Shown: one piece after another, positions 23,876-31,762 of the stretch | Layout of the letters: every line of letters starts with the position of its first letter | Numbering within the stretch: position 1 is the first letter of the stretch | DNA from: an uncultured Ruminococcus sp. | Lineage (GTDB): Bacteria > Bacillota > Clostridia > Oscillospirales > Ruminococcaceae | Assembly: GCF_902762735.1 (NCBI RefSeq) | Contig: NZ_CACWPP010000041.1 | Span: forward strand, 1 to 36,151 | DNA length: 36,151 nt | Reading direction: 5' to 3' | The notes under the pieces: model-generated | Databases searched by the model: none | Seen by the model: the letters and a program-made list of their open reading frames with translations, nothing else | Told to the model about the DNA's origin: nothing | Position numbers and translations under genes: made by a program

Positions 23876-25465
23876 TTACTCCTCACCGCTTTCCAGATGT
23901 TTCAGGAAGAATGGCATGTAGGCGAGAATATCTCTTGCGAGTATGCCGCGCTCGGAACGCTTGGTGCTGAGTATCTCCGCGCACCTGCCCATTACCAGGC
24001 ATGCAAGTATGCAGTTTATCAGTGAGGAACGCTTGGTCTGGGCTGTCAGCGAGGCTATGAGACCTGCCAGCATGTCGCCCGAACCGCCTTTTGACAGCGC
24101 AGTGTTGCCCGCTGTTATGACTTCTGTGCGGTCGGCACAGCACACAATTGTCTCTGCGGACTTGGCAACTACTGTAATGCCGTATTTTTTGGACAGCGCG
24201 TAGGTGTATTTCAGCCTGTCTGACAGGACTTCCTCCTGCGATACGCCGCAGAGTTTCGCCAGTTCGCCCGGATGAGGTGTGAGTATCACCGTTGACTTTT
24301 TCTTCAACAGTACATCTATATTCGGGACGAGCGAATTTATGCCGTCTGCATCAAGTATCACAGGCACGGGGGACTTTTCGACAAGTTCAGCCACCAGCTT
24401 CTCCGTTTCGGGAGTGTGACCGAGACCGCAGCCCAACAGCAGTGCTTTTGCATCTTCCAGCCTTGAAAGTATCTCCTCTGCGTTGTCGGAAGTCATACAG
24501 CCGCTCTCATCGGACTTCATGGTGCTGAAAATGCACTCATACAGATTTGAGGACAGCGATCGAACGACATTCTCGGTGCTGCATATCTCCACCAGACCCA
24601 CGCCGATTCGCAGTGCCGCAGTCGCAGAGATGCCTGCCGCGCCCACATATCTGTCACTGCCGCAGACGCATACCAGTTTGCCGAAAGTGCCCTTGTGCGC
24701 CCAAGGCTTGCGTGAGGTAAGAAACTTCTTGCCCAGCTGTTCATCGCTCAGCATGCTTGCTTTGGCGTATATCTCGTTCGCCATCAGCGGGTCGCCCGTG
24801 TTGGCGGCGGCGGGAATGCCGATGTCATCAACGATTATCTTGCCGCAGAAATACTTTGCGGGCGAAAGCAGCATGCCCAGCTTTTTCGCGTGCATGGTGA
24901 CTGTAACATCGGCAGTTACCGCCAGCACGCCAGCCTGACCGCTCCTTGCATCAACGCCCGATGGTATATCGCAGGCGATGACGCGCCTTGCATAAGTGTT
25001 CAGGTGAATGAACAGCGGCTGAAGCTCGCGCCCTATCTCGCCCGAAAAGCCTGTGCCGAAAATACAGTCAACGACGATAGTGCTGTCGCTTATCGCCTTA
25101 GCCCATGCGTGGGTGGTATCGCCGTCATAGAACATTACCTCGATGTCTTTATTGAGCTTTTCAAAGGCATTGTGAGCGGCTTCTGTGGCGGGATTGCCGC
25201 AGCACAGCACGACTTTTGTGCTTATGCCGCCGCGAAAGAGGTGATTTGCGGCAACCATGCCGTCACCGCCGTTGTTGCCCTTGCCTGCAAGGATAACGAC
25301 CTCCGGGGTATCGGGCTGACCGTCAGCCATAGTTTCGCTGATAACGTGCCCCGCCAGCTTTTCGCCCGCAGCCGCCATAAGCTCACTTGCAGATACACCA
25401 AGTTCTTCCGAACGGCGTTCACAGACTTTCATCTGGTCAACGGTAAGTATCCTGTCTTTTATCAT
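23876..25465 (-). CDS. nnr: Bifunctional NAD(P)H-hydrate epimerase / ADP-dependent dehydratase
   Basis: This 529-residue repair enzyme restores hydrated NADH and NADPH. The N-terminal YjeF epimerase domain (about 1-215) shows GKGNNGGDGMVAANHL, DCIFGTGFSG and DIPSGVDARSG. The C-terminal dehydratase domain (about 230-529), of ribokinase-like fold, shows HKGTFGKLVCVCGSDRY, ILTPHPGELAKL and the GGSGDMLAG anion-hole motif with the catalytic Asp. Both domains look complete. The start at 25465 has AGGAGG 7 bases upstream. It lies downstream of acpS on the same strand; nnr and acpS are often neighbours in Firmicutes. Confidence 0.96.
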   Translation of the reverse strand: MIKDRILTVDQMKVCERRSEELGVSASELMAAAGEKLAGHVISETMADGQPDTPEVVILAGKGNNGGDGMVAANHLFRGGISTKVVLCCGNPATEAAHNAFEKLNKDIEVMFYDGDTTHAWAKAISDSTIVVDCIFGTGFSGEIGRELQPLFIHLNTYARRVIACDIPSGVDARSGQAGVLAVTADVTVTMHAKKLGMLLSPAKYFCGKIIVDDIGIPAAANTGDPLMANEIYAKASMLSDEQLGKKFLTSRKPWAHKGTFGKLVCVCGSDRYVGAAGISATAALRIGVGLVEICSTENVVRSLSSNLYECIFSTMKSDESGCMTSDNAEEILSRLEDAKALLLGCGLGHTPETEKLVAELVEKSPVPVILDADGINSLVPNIDVLLKKKSTVILTPHPGELAKLCGVSQEEVLSDRLKYTYALSKKYGITVVAKSAETIVCCADRTEVITAGNTALSKGGSGDMLAGLIASLTAQTKRSSLINCILACLVMGRCAEILSTKRSERGILARDILAYMPFFLKHLESGEE

Positions 25466-25591
25466 GTTTATTCCTCCTGTCTGTCATGGGGTGCTGCCCC
25501 ATACCCCATCGGGCGATGCATTTTGTGTCATAACAGTCAGCCTGCGGTGGAGAATATTAATATTTGCCGCCTTGCTTTCGGGCGGACTCAT

Positions 25592-25688
25592 AGCAATCCG
25601 CCTTAAAATTCAGACAAAATCCAGTCACAAAATCCATATATCCGAGCTTTTGCGACCGGATTTTGTGAATTTAAATAGTTGGATTGCT
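25592..25688. repeat. 97-bp palindromic element, copy 1
   Basis: Ends AGCAATCC and GGATTGCT are exact complements. Inside, TTCA...CAAAATCC pairs with GGATTTTGTGAA. The second copy is at 26757-26853. The right end of this copy forms the last codons (Ser-Asn-Pro-Thr-Ile) and stop of acpS. Confidence 0.75.
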
Positions 25689-26042
25689 GACCGTTGCAGT
25701 GGCATACTCTTTCGTATGGGAGATGGAAAGCGAAAAATCAAGACCGCGTTTCTCGGCAATTGCTTTCGCCCTGCCCGTCAGCTTGAAATGGGGACAGCCC
25801 AGCTCGTCCCTGACGACTGCGACTTCCGTAAGTTCAAACCCCCGCACGCCCGTGCCGAGACTTTTCCCGAAGGCTTCTTTTGCCGCCCAGCACCCTGCCA
25901 TGCTTTCGGCGGGGTCACGCTTGGCAGAAAAGTATTCCAGCTCTTCGGCGGCATACACTCTTCTTACGAAACTGTCGCGCGCACAGCTTTTTCTGATGCG
26001 CCCTACCTCGACAATATCAGTGCCCACTGTGAATGCTTTCAT
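25671..26042 (-). CDS. acpS: Holo-[acyl-carrier-protein] synthase
   Basis: This 123-residue enzyme transfers 4'-phosphopantetheine from CoA to acyl carrier protein. Family marks are the N-terminal VGTDIVEVGRI (magnesium ligand Asp), the WAAKEAFGKSLGTG helix (Glu and Lys of the active site), and SLSISHTKEYATATV. ATG 26042 overlaps the TGA of the upstream membrane-protein gene by one base (TGATG), implying coupled translation. The last residues, SNPTI, and the stop codon derive from the adjacent 97-bp repeat, so the native C-terminus has been replaced by a short tail. The catalytic core is complete. Confidence 0.95.
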   Translation of the reverse strand: MKAFTVGTDIVEVGRIRKSCARDSFVRRVYAAEELEYFSAKRDPAESMAGCWAAKEAFGKSLGTGVRGFELTEVAVVRDELGCPHFKLTGRAKAIAEKRGLDFSLSISHTKEYATATVSNPTI

Positions 26043-26587
26043 CACTCGAAGTCCTCTGCGGGCTTGTCGGGAATGTTCACCTTATTGCGGATATTTCTCG
26101 GCAGGTGAGTCTTTATTACCCTGAGCATGTCATCATCGGGTGTAAAGACCAGCCTTGTCTCGCCGTAATCGGCATGCTTGAAATCCATGTACCAGTCGGT
26201 AAGCTCACTGTTCATCGCAGATGCGAGGACAACGCTTTTGTCGCCGCCGTCGACACCCTCTTTATACTCGCCAATATCGGTGGCATCATTGACTTTTAGG
26301 GTGATGAGGTGCTTCCTGCTCCTTGCGGCGATCACTTTGTCAATATCGAGGTCGCCGTTTGTGAAGATATATTCGTATTCAAGGTTCAGATTTTGTATCA
26401 GATGCACCGCGCCGTAGATGATCGCAGCGGCGATGAAAATGGCTATGGGCAGGTATGCCATCGCCGAAATGGTGAACATGATCACCCCGAAGCCCAGTGC
26501 CACTGCCGCGAAGGATATGAGAAACCTCAGCATATTGTCATGGCTCGTATTTTCCTTTTTGATTATCTGCTCCTTAAAACTGTCCAT
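26042..26587 (-). CDS. Small membrane protein, DUF6106-like
   Basis: This 181-residue protein has a charged N-terminal helix (MDSFKEQIIKKENTS), two close membrane segments (about residues 20-60), then a soluble domain with LEYEYIFTNGDLDIDKVI, ARSRKHLITL and a strand-rich C-terminus. That order and the YEYxxTNGxLDIDK signature fit the DUF6106 family of Clostridia membrane proteins, recalled from memory and not checked. Function is unknown. ATG 26587 is supported by a GGAGG site; the longer frame to 26725 runs into the MITE-like element. It is the first gene of the acpS-nnr unit. Confidence 0.8.
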   Translation of the reverse strand: MDSFKEQIIKKENTSHDNMLRFLISFAAVALGFGVIMFTISAMAYLPIAIFIAAAIIYGAVHLIQNLNLEYEYIFTNGDLDIDKVIAARSRKHLITLKVNDATDIGEYKEGVDGGDKSVVLASAMNSELTDWYMDFKHADYGETRLVFTPDDDMLRVIKTHLPRNIRNKVNIPDKPAEDFE

Positions 26588-26625
26588 TTTACTTTCCTCC
26601 GATGTTATATAAAAATGGAATGTCA

Positions 26626-26741
26626 TTGATGAACTCCCAATTTTGATGTGTATTGCTGATGATACAAAATGGCTGTTCTTTCGTATTGTTCCCCCGCATT
26701 CGGCGGGGGAACAATACACAACCAAATTGGGATTTGATTAA
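26626..26741. mobile_element. 98-bp MITE-like palindromic element, copy B
   Basis: The core at 26635-26732 is nearly identical to copy A at 17718-17815. The flanks TTGATGAA (26626-26633) and TTGATTAA (26734-26741) agree at 7 of 8 positions, at exactly the same offset as the perfect 8-bp repeats around copy A. Confidence 0.75.
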
Positions 26742-26756
26742 AAATCTCTGCCATAT

Positions 26757-26853
26757 AGCGATCCGCCTTAAAATTCAGACATGTTCCGGTCACAAAACCC
26801 ATAAATCCCAGCTTTTGCGACCGGATCTTGTGAATCTAAACAGTTGGATCGCC
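26757..26853. repeat. 97-bp palindromic element, copy 2
   Basis: Same length and layout as copy 1 at 25592-25688. The ends here are GCGATCC and GGATCGC: both arms have changed together relative to GCAATCC/GGATTGC, preserving pairing. The remaining bases from 26854 to 26976 hold no recognisable gene. Confidence 0.7.
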
Positions 26854-26976
26854 ATAGTTTCTGCACCTGTTCTGCTGACTTTCGCATCATAACGAAATAT
26901 CGAAACATGCAGGACTTTAACTGCGGCAGTTTCTTTCAGATCACACGATATATACATCAAATTATCATTCTATCAA

Positions 26977-27005
26977 ATTATACCACATTTTTTCAGTTTA
27001 TGCAA
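26977..27005 (-). promoter_or_regulatory. Leftward promoter for the DUF6106-acpS-nnr unit
   Basis: On the minus strand there is TTGCAT, 17 bases, TATAAT with a TGG extension. Its transcript would have a leader of about 380 bases carrying both small palindromic elements. Confidence 0.6.
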
Positions 27006-27056
27006 GCAGATTTGTGTGATATATGTATGAAAATCGGGAAAGTTCTGTGACTTCAC

Positions 27057-27085
27057 TTGAACGGGAGAAGAATTTGTGATATAAT
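27057..27085 (+). promoter_or_regulatory. Promoter of the amidohydrolase gene
   Basis: TTGAAC, 17 bases, TATAAT with a TGA extension, 33 bases before the start codon. Confidence 0.75.
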
Positions 27086-27118
27086 ATAACTGAATTTTGT
27101 TAGCGGAGGTCATTTCTT

Positions 27119-27913
27119 TTGTTGATAGATTTTCACGTACACTGCTTTAATCCCAAGATAGCCGAACGCGCTGTCTCACAGCTGAAAGCGCGGGCAGACA
27201 TCGAACCGCTGACAAACGGTCTTATAGAGGACACGGTGAAAAAGTTCGATGAATGGGGCGTTGACAGGGGAGTGCTGCTGCCCATAGCCACAAAGCCCAC
27301 CCAGCAGAAGATACTCAACGACTGGTGCGCAGAACAGGACGGCGGGCGGTTCATAAGTTTCGGGTCGGTACACCCCGATGCCGAGGATATGTGCGAAGAG
27401 CTTGACCGCATCGCGGCGCTGGGGCTTCACGGAATCAAGCTCCACCCCGATTATCAGGGGTATATGGTAGATGAAGAGCGGGCAGACTTTATGTATGACG
27501 AGATAGAGAAGCGGGGACTGCCTGTGATATTCCATGCGGGGTTCGATGTGGTTTCGCCCGCGCTGATACACTGTTCTGTGACGGGTGCGCTGAAAATGCT
27601 TGAAAAGCACCCCCACATGAAGGTGATACTGGCGCATCTTGGCGGTAACGACAGTCATCAGCAGGTGCTTGACCTGCTGGCGGGGCATGATGGTGAGGTC
27701 TACCTTGACACGGCGTTCACGGGGCGCTATGTGGCAGATGAGCTGATGGAAAAGATAATAAAGAAACACGGTGCTGACAGGATACTTTTCGCCAGTGACT
27801 GTCCGTGGGACAGCCCTGCGGTCATAAGAGACAAGATAATGCGCATGGACTTATCCGATGATGACAGGGAGAAGATATTTTTCCGAAACGCGGAAAAGCT
27901 CCTGGCGCTGTGA
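27119..27913 (+). CDS. Amidohydrolase-family metal-dependent hydrolase
   Basis: This 264-residue TIM-barrel protein resembles the amidohydrolase 2 group (PF04909). It has the N-terminal metal motif DFHVHCF, the HGIKLHPDYQGY strand, PVIFHAGFD (metal His), VILAHLGGND, and the late metal-binding Asp in ILFASDCPWDSP. Members hydrolyse or decarboxylate small molecules; the substrate is not evident. There is no ATG: the start is TTG, either 27119 or 27122, 9-12 bases after a GGAGGT site, unusual for this window. A 166-base gap with two hairpins separates it from the lipoprotein gene downstream. Confidence 0.9.
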   Translation: MLIDFHVHCFNPKIAERAVSQLKARADIEPLTNGLIEDTVKKFDEWGVDRGVLLPIATKPTQQKILNDWCAEQDGGRFISFGSVHPDAEDMCEELDRIAALGLHGIKLHPDYQGYMVDEERADFMYDEIEKRGLPVIFHAGFDVVSPALIHCSVTGALKMLEKHPHMKVILAHLGGNDSHQQVLDLLAGHDGEVYLDTAFTGRYVADELMEKIIKKHGADRILFASDCPWDSPAVIRDKIMRMDLSDDDREKIFFRNAEKLLAL

Positions 27914-27976
27914 CAGCAGGCAGTCAAGAGAGAGAAAAGTCTGCATTGACGGGAATTTCGGGGGAGCGGAGAGGAT

Positions 27977-28035
27977 GACCGCAGAGACCCGATGCGGTCG
28001 GTCGTTGCTGAAAGTCCGCAGGGCTTTATCAGCAA
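27977..28035 (+). other. Two adjacent stable hairpins
   Basis: GACCGCA/TGCGGTC (27977-27999) is followed by a longer stem, TTGCTGAAAGTCC with GGGCTTTATCAGCAA (28005-28035). Neither has a T-run, so a simple terminator is unlikely. Possible roles are mRNA processing or stabilisation between the two genes. Confidence 0.45.
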
Positions 28036-28079
28036 TACATATCAGGAACGGGAGATATATATAAAGACGGAGGACGATC

Positions 28080-28835
28080 ATGTGTAAAAATTTTAAGATG
28101 GCAGTATTGGCAGTACTTGCTGCGGCACTTACAGGCTGCGGTCAGGTGGGAGAGGGCGATCCTTCCGATACCGAGCCGCTGTTCACTACGACTGAGGCGC
28201 TGACAAGGCGAAGTGTTCACACAACAAAGACAGCCGTGTATATCGGCGGCGAGATAGACAGCGATGATGAGGACCTGGAGGGCGGCTACACCACAACGAC
28301 GAGCATAACGGGTTCGCTGGAAAATACTGAGATAGACAATCCTGATAATGATGTGGACGAAGAATTGCGTGCCACACAGCGCACCGATGCAAAGACGTTC
28401 TACTCTATACCCGAACACAACGGGACTACTGCGGCGGCTGTGACAGTCAGCGAGCCGATGACGACAACTACAAGAAAAGCCACTGTAAATGTTGAAGATG
28501 CTCCCGATGTGACGGCAACTACCGTGACAACAACGACTAAGACGACTACCGAAACGACGGTGACGACAACATCAAAATATTCGTCCCTGTATACTTTGCA
28601 GGCAGGCATGCGTTACAGATCGGAAAAGAAGTTTACGGTCGTATCCGATACGACTTACCTTAATCTGAGATTTGGTCCGTCAAAGCAGTATGAAGTGAGA
28701 TTGCAGATACCTGACGGTGACAATATCTCGGGCTGGGGAGAGACAGTCGGTGAAGATGGAAATATATGGGTCTATACGAGCTATAACAGCACTCCCGGCT
28801 GGGTGATGAAAGATCTGCTGGAAGAAAGATCCTGA
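28080..28835 (+). CDS. Lipoprotein with Thr-rich linker and C-terminal SH3-like domain
   Basis: This 251-residue lipoprotein has a signal with lipobox LTGC (Cys about 19), a long low-complexity region rich in Thr and acidic residues (about 30-175, with several TTTT tracts), and a C-terminal bacterial SH3 domain (about 185-248: TYLNLRFGPSKQYEVRLQI, then IWVYTSYNSTPGWVMKDLL). Such domains bind peptidoglycan or peptides, so it probably stands off the membrane on the Thr stalk and contacts the wall. The start has a GGAGG site. It may be co-transcribed with the amidohydrolase gene. Confidence 0.85.
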   Translation: MCKNFKMAVLAVLAAALTGCGQVGEGDPSDTEPLFTTTEALTRRSVHTTKTAVYIGGEIDSDDEDLEGGYTTTTSITGSLENTEIDNPDNDVDEELRATQRTDAKTFYSIPEHNGTTAAAVTVSEPMTTTTRKATVNVEDAPDVTATTVTTTTKTTTETTVTTTSKYSSLYTLQAGMRYRSEKKFTVVSDTTYLNLRFGPSKQYEVRLQIPDGDNISGWGETVGEDGNIWVYTSYNSTPGWVMKDLLEERS

Positions 28836-28942
28836 ATTTGAAAAGATGCTGTGAAAGCTGAAAAAATTCGCGTTTTTTGCACAAAATATCGGTAACATCA
28901 AATAAACAGTCACAATAACGGGTAAATTTGTCGTTAATGCGG

Positions 28943-28971
28943 TTGACAAAGGCGCTTGTTTGGTGTATAAT
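28943..28971 (+). promoter_or_regulatory. Promoter of the CpsC/CpsD pair
   Basis: TTGACA, 17 bases, TATAAT: perfect consensus boxes, 69 bases before the start codon. Confidence 0.85.
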
Positions 28972-29040
28972 ATTAAAGTATGTTAGTATGTTGTGCCGCA
29001 AGCGTGCGGCAGAAAAATATCAGGTAGGTGTTGCAAGAGT

Positions 29041-29829
29041 ATGGAAGGAAAAGAAATCAGTATCCAGGAGATCCTGGGAATATTATTAGCCCATATCAAG
29101 CTGATAATCATTGTTACAGTCGTTGCGGCTGTGGCAGGTTACAGTTACGCTAAGTTTGTACTGCCTTTACAGTATACATCAAGCATAAAGATCTATGTTA
29201 CCAACGGTGTCAAAAACCCGACCGAAGAGGACGATAACCTTATAAACGGCGCTGACATCAATACCGCACGAAGCCTTGCGGCAACATATATCGTTATACT
29301 TGACGATACATCTGTTTATGAGGCTATCTCTGACAGACTTATTGAGGATTACAGTGTTGATGACCTGCGCAATTACTTCACCATAGCCATGGACGAAGAT
29401 GGCAAGGAGTATATCCCGTCGGGTCAGATAAAGAAGCTGATAAACATCGCGGCAGTAAACAACACTGAGGTGCTTCAGGTAACTGTTACCACAGAAGTTC
29501 CTAATTTCTCGGCTGATATATGCACTTATATTTCCGAGATAGCGCCTGAGATCATTATACGTACCACTAAGGCAGGTTACGTTGAGATGGTCTCGCCTCC
29601 GATAGTGCCCACTTCTCCGAGTGGTCCTAATATTATGAGATTTACGCTGCTGGCTCTGGTGGCAGGTCTGGCTGTATCTATCGGTATTGCGCTTATCGCG
29701 ACTTTCTTTGACAATACTATCAAGAGCGGTGAAGATGTAAAGGAACGTTTCGGCGTACCTGTTCTCGCCGAGATCCCCGATATTTTCATGGACGAGAACG
29801 GAGGTTCAAAGAAGTATGGCAAGTATTAA
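29041..29829 (+). CDS. CpsC/Wzz-type polysaccharide chain-length regulator
   Basis: This 262-residue membrane protein has one N-terminal (about 20-42) and one C-terminal (about 200-225) membrane helix around an extracellular domain, the Wzz/CpsC layout. A Pro-rich PPIVPTSPSGPN motif precedes the second helix, as is typical. The cytoplasmic tail (about 226-262) activates the partner BY-kinase in known systems. ATG 29041 has an AGGTAGGTG site; the frame back to 28993 is leader. It overlaps the kinase gene by 14 bases. Confidence 0.92.
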   Translation: MEGKEISIQEILGILLAHIKLIIIVTVVAAVAGYSYAKFVLPLQYTSSIKIYVTNGVKNPTEEDDNLINGADINTARSLAATYIVILDDTSVYEAISDRLIEDYSVDDLRNYFTIAMDEDGKEYIPSGQIKKLINIAAVNNTEVLQVTVTTEVPNFSADICTYISEIAPEIIIRTTKAGYVEMVSPPIVPTSPSGPNIMRFTLLALVAGLAVSIGIALIATFFDNTIKSGEDVKERFGVPVLAEIPDIFMDENGGSKKYGKY

Positions 29830-30622
29830 AAAGCATAATCAGGGCGGCAGAAGCAAGAGAAGGACTCTCATGGACAAGAACGTTGCTTTCCCCGTTACTG
29901 AGGCATACAAGAACCTGAGAACCAATATCTCTTTTGCGCTTTCCACTAAGAAAAATCATATCTTTGCTATATCAAGTGCGCTGGCGGCAGAAGGTAAGTC
30001 CACCGTTGCGGCTAATATTGCTATAACACTGGCGCAGAATAACAACAGCGTACTGCTGATAGACGGCGACCTGAGAAAGCCTGTTCAGCATAAGGTGTTC
30101 AATATCAAGAATGAAGTAGGCATATCTTCTCTGATCGGCGGTCTGAACTCATTCAAGGAGGTAGTCAATACCGATGTTATCGACAACCTCGACATCGTGA
30201 CATGCGGTCCTATACCGCCTAACCCATCGGAACTTCTGGGTTCTGATAACATGAAGCAGCTGCTGGAACAGCTCAAGGAGCATTACGATTATATCATTAT
30301 CGACACTCCGCCTATAAATATAGTTACCGATGCACTGACACTGCTTGATACTATCGCGGGAATACTGCTTGTGGCTAAGCATGCTCATTCAACTTATGAT
30401 GCGCTGGAAGAGGCTATCGAGGCTGTAAAGATGGCTGATGGCTCACTGCTGGGCGTGGTCGTAAACAATGTTTCTGTTTCGGGCGGCAAGTACGGCGGCA
30501 AGTACAGCTATAAGTACAAGTATGGCTATAAGTACGGCTACGGCTATGGTTACGGTTACAGCTATGGCAAGCGTCCATCGGAAAGCAGTTCATCAAATGA
30601 TGACGACGAAGAAGATGAATAA
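29816..30622 (+). CDS. CpsD/CapB-type tyrosine kinase with Tyr-rich tail
   Basis: This 268-residue bacterial tyrosine kinase has Walker A AAEGKST (Lys61), Walker A' LLIDGDLRKP (Asp83, Asp85) and Walker B YIIIDTPP (Asp163), the three signatures of BY-kinases. The N-terminal EAYKNLRTN helix mediates oligomer contacts in relatives. The tail (about 228-256) has 12 tyrosines in roughly 28 residues, alternating with Gly, Lys or Ser, then an acidic Ser/Asp/Glu end. This is the autophosphorylation cluster, here unusually dense. It should switch polymer length or export together with CpsC, but no glycosyltransferase, flippase or phosphatase gene is adjacent. Confidence 0.94.
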   Translation: MASIKKHNQGGRSKRRTLMDKNVAFPVTEAYKNLRTNISFALSTKKNHIFAISSALAAEGKSTVAANIAITLAQNNNSVLLIDGDLRKPVQHKVFNIKNEVGISSLIGGLNSFKEVVNTDVIDNLDIVTCGPIPPNPSELLGSDNMKQLLEQLKEHYDYIIIDTPPINIVTDALTLLDTIAGILLVAKHAHSTYDALEEAIEAVKMADGSLLGVVVNNVSVSGGKYGGKYSYKYKYGYKYGYGYGYGYSYGKRPSESSSSNDDDEEDE

Positions 30623-30687
30623 TGTGCTTCACGGCATGCGGCGATGTGCGCAGATGCTGTGACAAAGCTGAGATAATTGCAATTTAC

Positions 30688-30713
30688 GAGCAGCCTGCGC
30701 AGGCTGCTCTTTT
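30688..30713 (+). terminator. Terminator of the CpsC/CpsD pair
   Basis: A 22-bp perfect palindrome (GAGCAGCCTGC and its complement) followed by TTTT. It ends about 11 bases before the ribosome site of the thioesterase gene, so read-through is plausible. Confidence 0.7.
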
Positions 30714-30736
30714 GCGATAAAGACGGGAGAATGGAT

Positions 30737-31444
30737 ATGTATGAGACGGACAGAAAAATATACTGCTCACAGATACGCAGCGGCGGCGTGATAGGCAACA
30801 GCGTGCTGATAGACCTGCTTCAGGATACATCTGATCTGCACCTGATGAATCACCCTGTTTTAGCGCCGTTTTTTAAGGAGACAGGCAGTGTGATGTTTCT
30901 GACCAACAGGCAGGTCGATATAATAAGGAGACCTGTTTACGGCGAAAATGTTCGCACAAAGACCTGGACTTATGAGCTGAACCGCATGTACGGTTTCAGA
31001 AATACGCTGATAATAGGCGAAAAGGGCGATATATGCGTAAAATCCATAGCGGGAGGTGCTTTTATGAACCTCCAAAGCGGCAGACCAATGAGGGTGTCTG
31101 CTGACCTTATCGCGCAGGTGAGGACTTATGAAAAGCTGGATATGGAATATCTTCCCAGAAAGATAGATGTGCCTGAAAAGATGCCTTCCATAACCTGCCA
31201 GATACCTGTAAGGCGCTGTGACATAGACATGAACGAGCATGTGAATAATGCAAGGTACTTGGATATTACTGATGAGCTGGTAGATGAATGCCGCAGTGCA
31301 AAAAGGCTGAGGGTAGAGTATAAACAGCCGATAAAGCGCGGTGACATCGTGATAGCAGACAGGTTTGACTGCGAAAAAACAAGCATTGTCTGCCTGCGTG
31401 ATGAGCGTGGGAAAGTCTATTGCAGTGTGGAGTATACGTTTTAA
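30737..31444 (+). CDS. Acyl-ACP thioesterase
   Basis: This 235-residue protein has two tandem hot-dog domains, the bacterial/plant FatA-FatB type (PF01643). The second holds the catalytic signature DMNEHVNNARYLD (Asn166, His168). It would release free fatty acids from acyl carrier protein. ATG 30737 is preferred over ATG 30731 because GGGAG lies 7 bases from it and too close to the other. It heads a run of three closely spaced genes ending with purine nucleoside phosphorylase. Confidence 0.9.
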   Translation: MYETDRKIYCSQIRSGGVIGNSVLIDLLQDTSDLHLMNHPVLAPFFKETGSVMFLTNRQVDIIRRPVYGENVRTKTWTYELNRMYGFRNTLIIGEKGDICVKSIAGGAFMNLQSGRPMRVSADLIAQVRTYEKLDMEYLPRKIDVPEKMPSITCQIPVRRCDIDMNEHVNNARYLDITDELVDECRSAKRLRVEYKQPIKRGDIVIADRFDCEKTSIVCLRDERGKVYCSVEYTF

Positions 31445-31456
31445 GGCGGTGACTGT

Positions 31457-31762
31457 ATGAACAACGGTTTTCGCGGATTGGGCATAATGCTGATAGTACT
31501 GCTGATGCTGACGCTGATACTGGGCGTTATCGGGGCGCTGGCTCACGGCGTAAAGGCGGGCAGGATAGACCCGCAAGTGCTGGCGGTCACGGTGACGGGA
31601 CTGGTCGGTGCGATAGTGCTGGCGCTGTTTGCCATGATAATACGCCTTTTTCACAAGCACAAAAAGCACCGCAGAGAGGCAAGTTCGGCAGACATTCTCG
31701 CTGAGATAATGGCGATGAAGGACGATGACTACAAGGACAAGGAGAAAAAGGAAAATGGCTGA
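31457..31762 (+). CDS. Small two-helix membrane protein
   Basis: This 101-residue protein has two membrane helices (about 8-29 and 40-63) and a cytoplasmic Lys/Glu/Asp-rich tail (HKHKKHRREA...KEKKENG). I do not recognise the family. The start has an AAGGCGG site 12 bases after the thioesterase stop. The end overlaps the purine nucleoside phosphorylase start by 8 bases, so its translation is probably coupled to that gene. Confidence 0.78.
   Translation: MNNGFRGLGIMLIVLLMLTLILGVIGALAHGVKAGRIDPQVLAVTVTGLVGAIVLALFAMIIRLFHKHKKHRREASSADILAEIMAMKDDDYKDKEKKENG

Noticed and set aside
30688-30713. Regulatory operator (22-bp perfect palindrome)
   Set aside because: It is followed by a T-run at the end of the kinase gene, so a terminator is the simpler reading.
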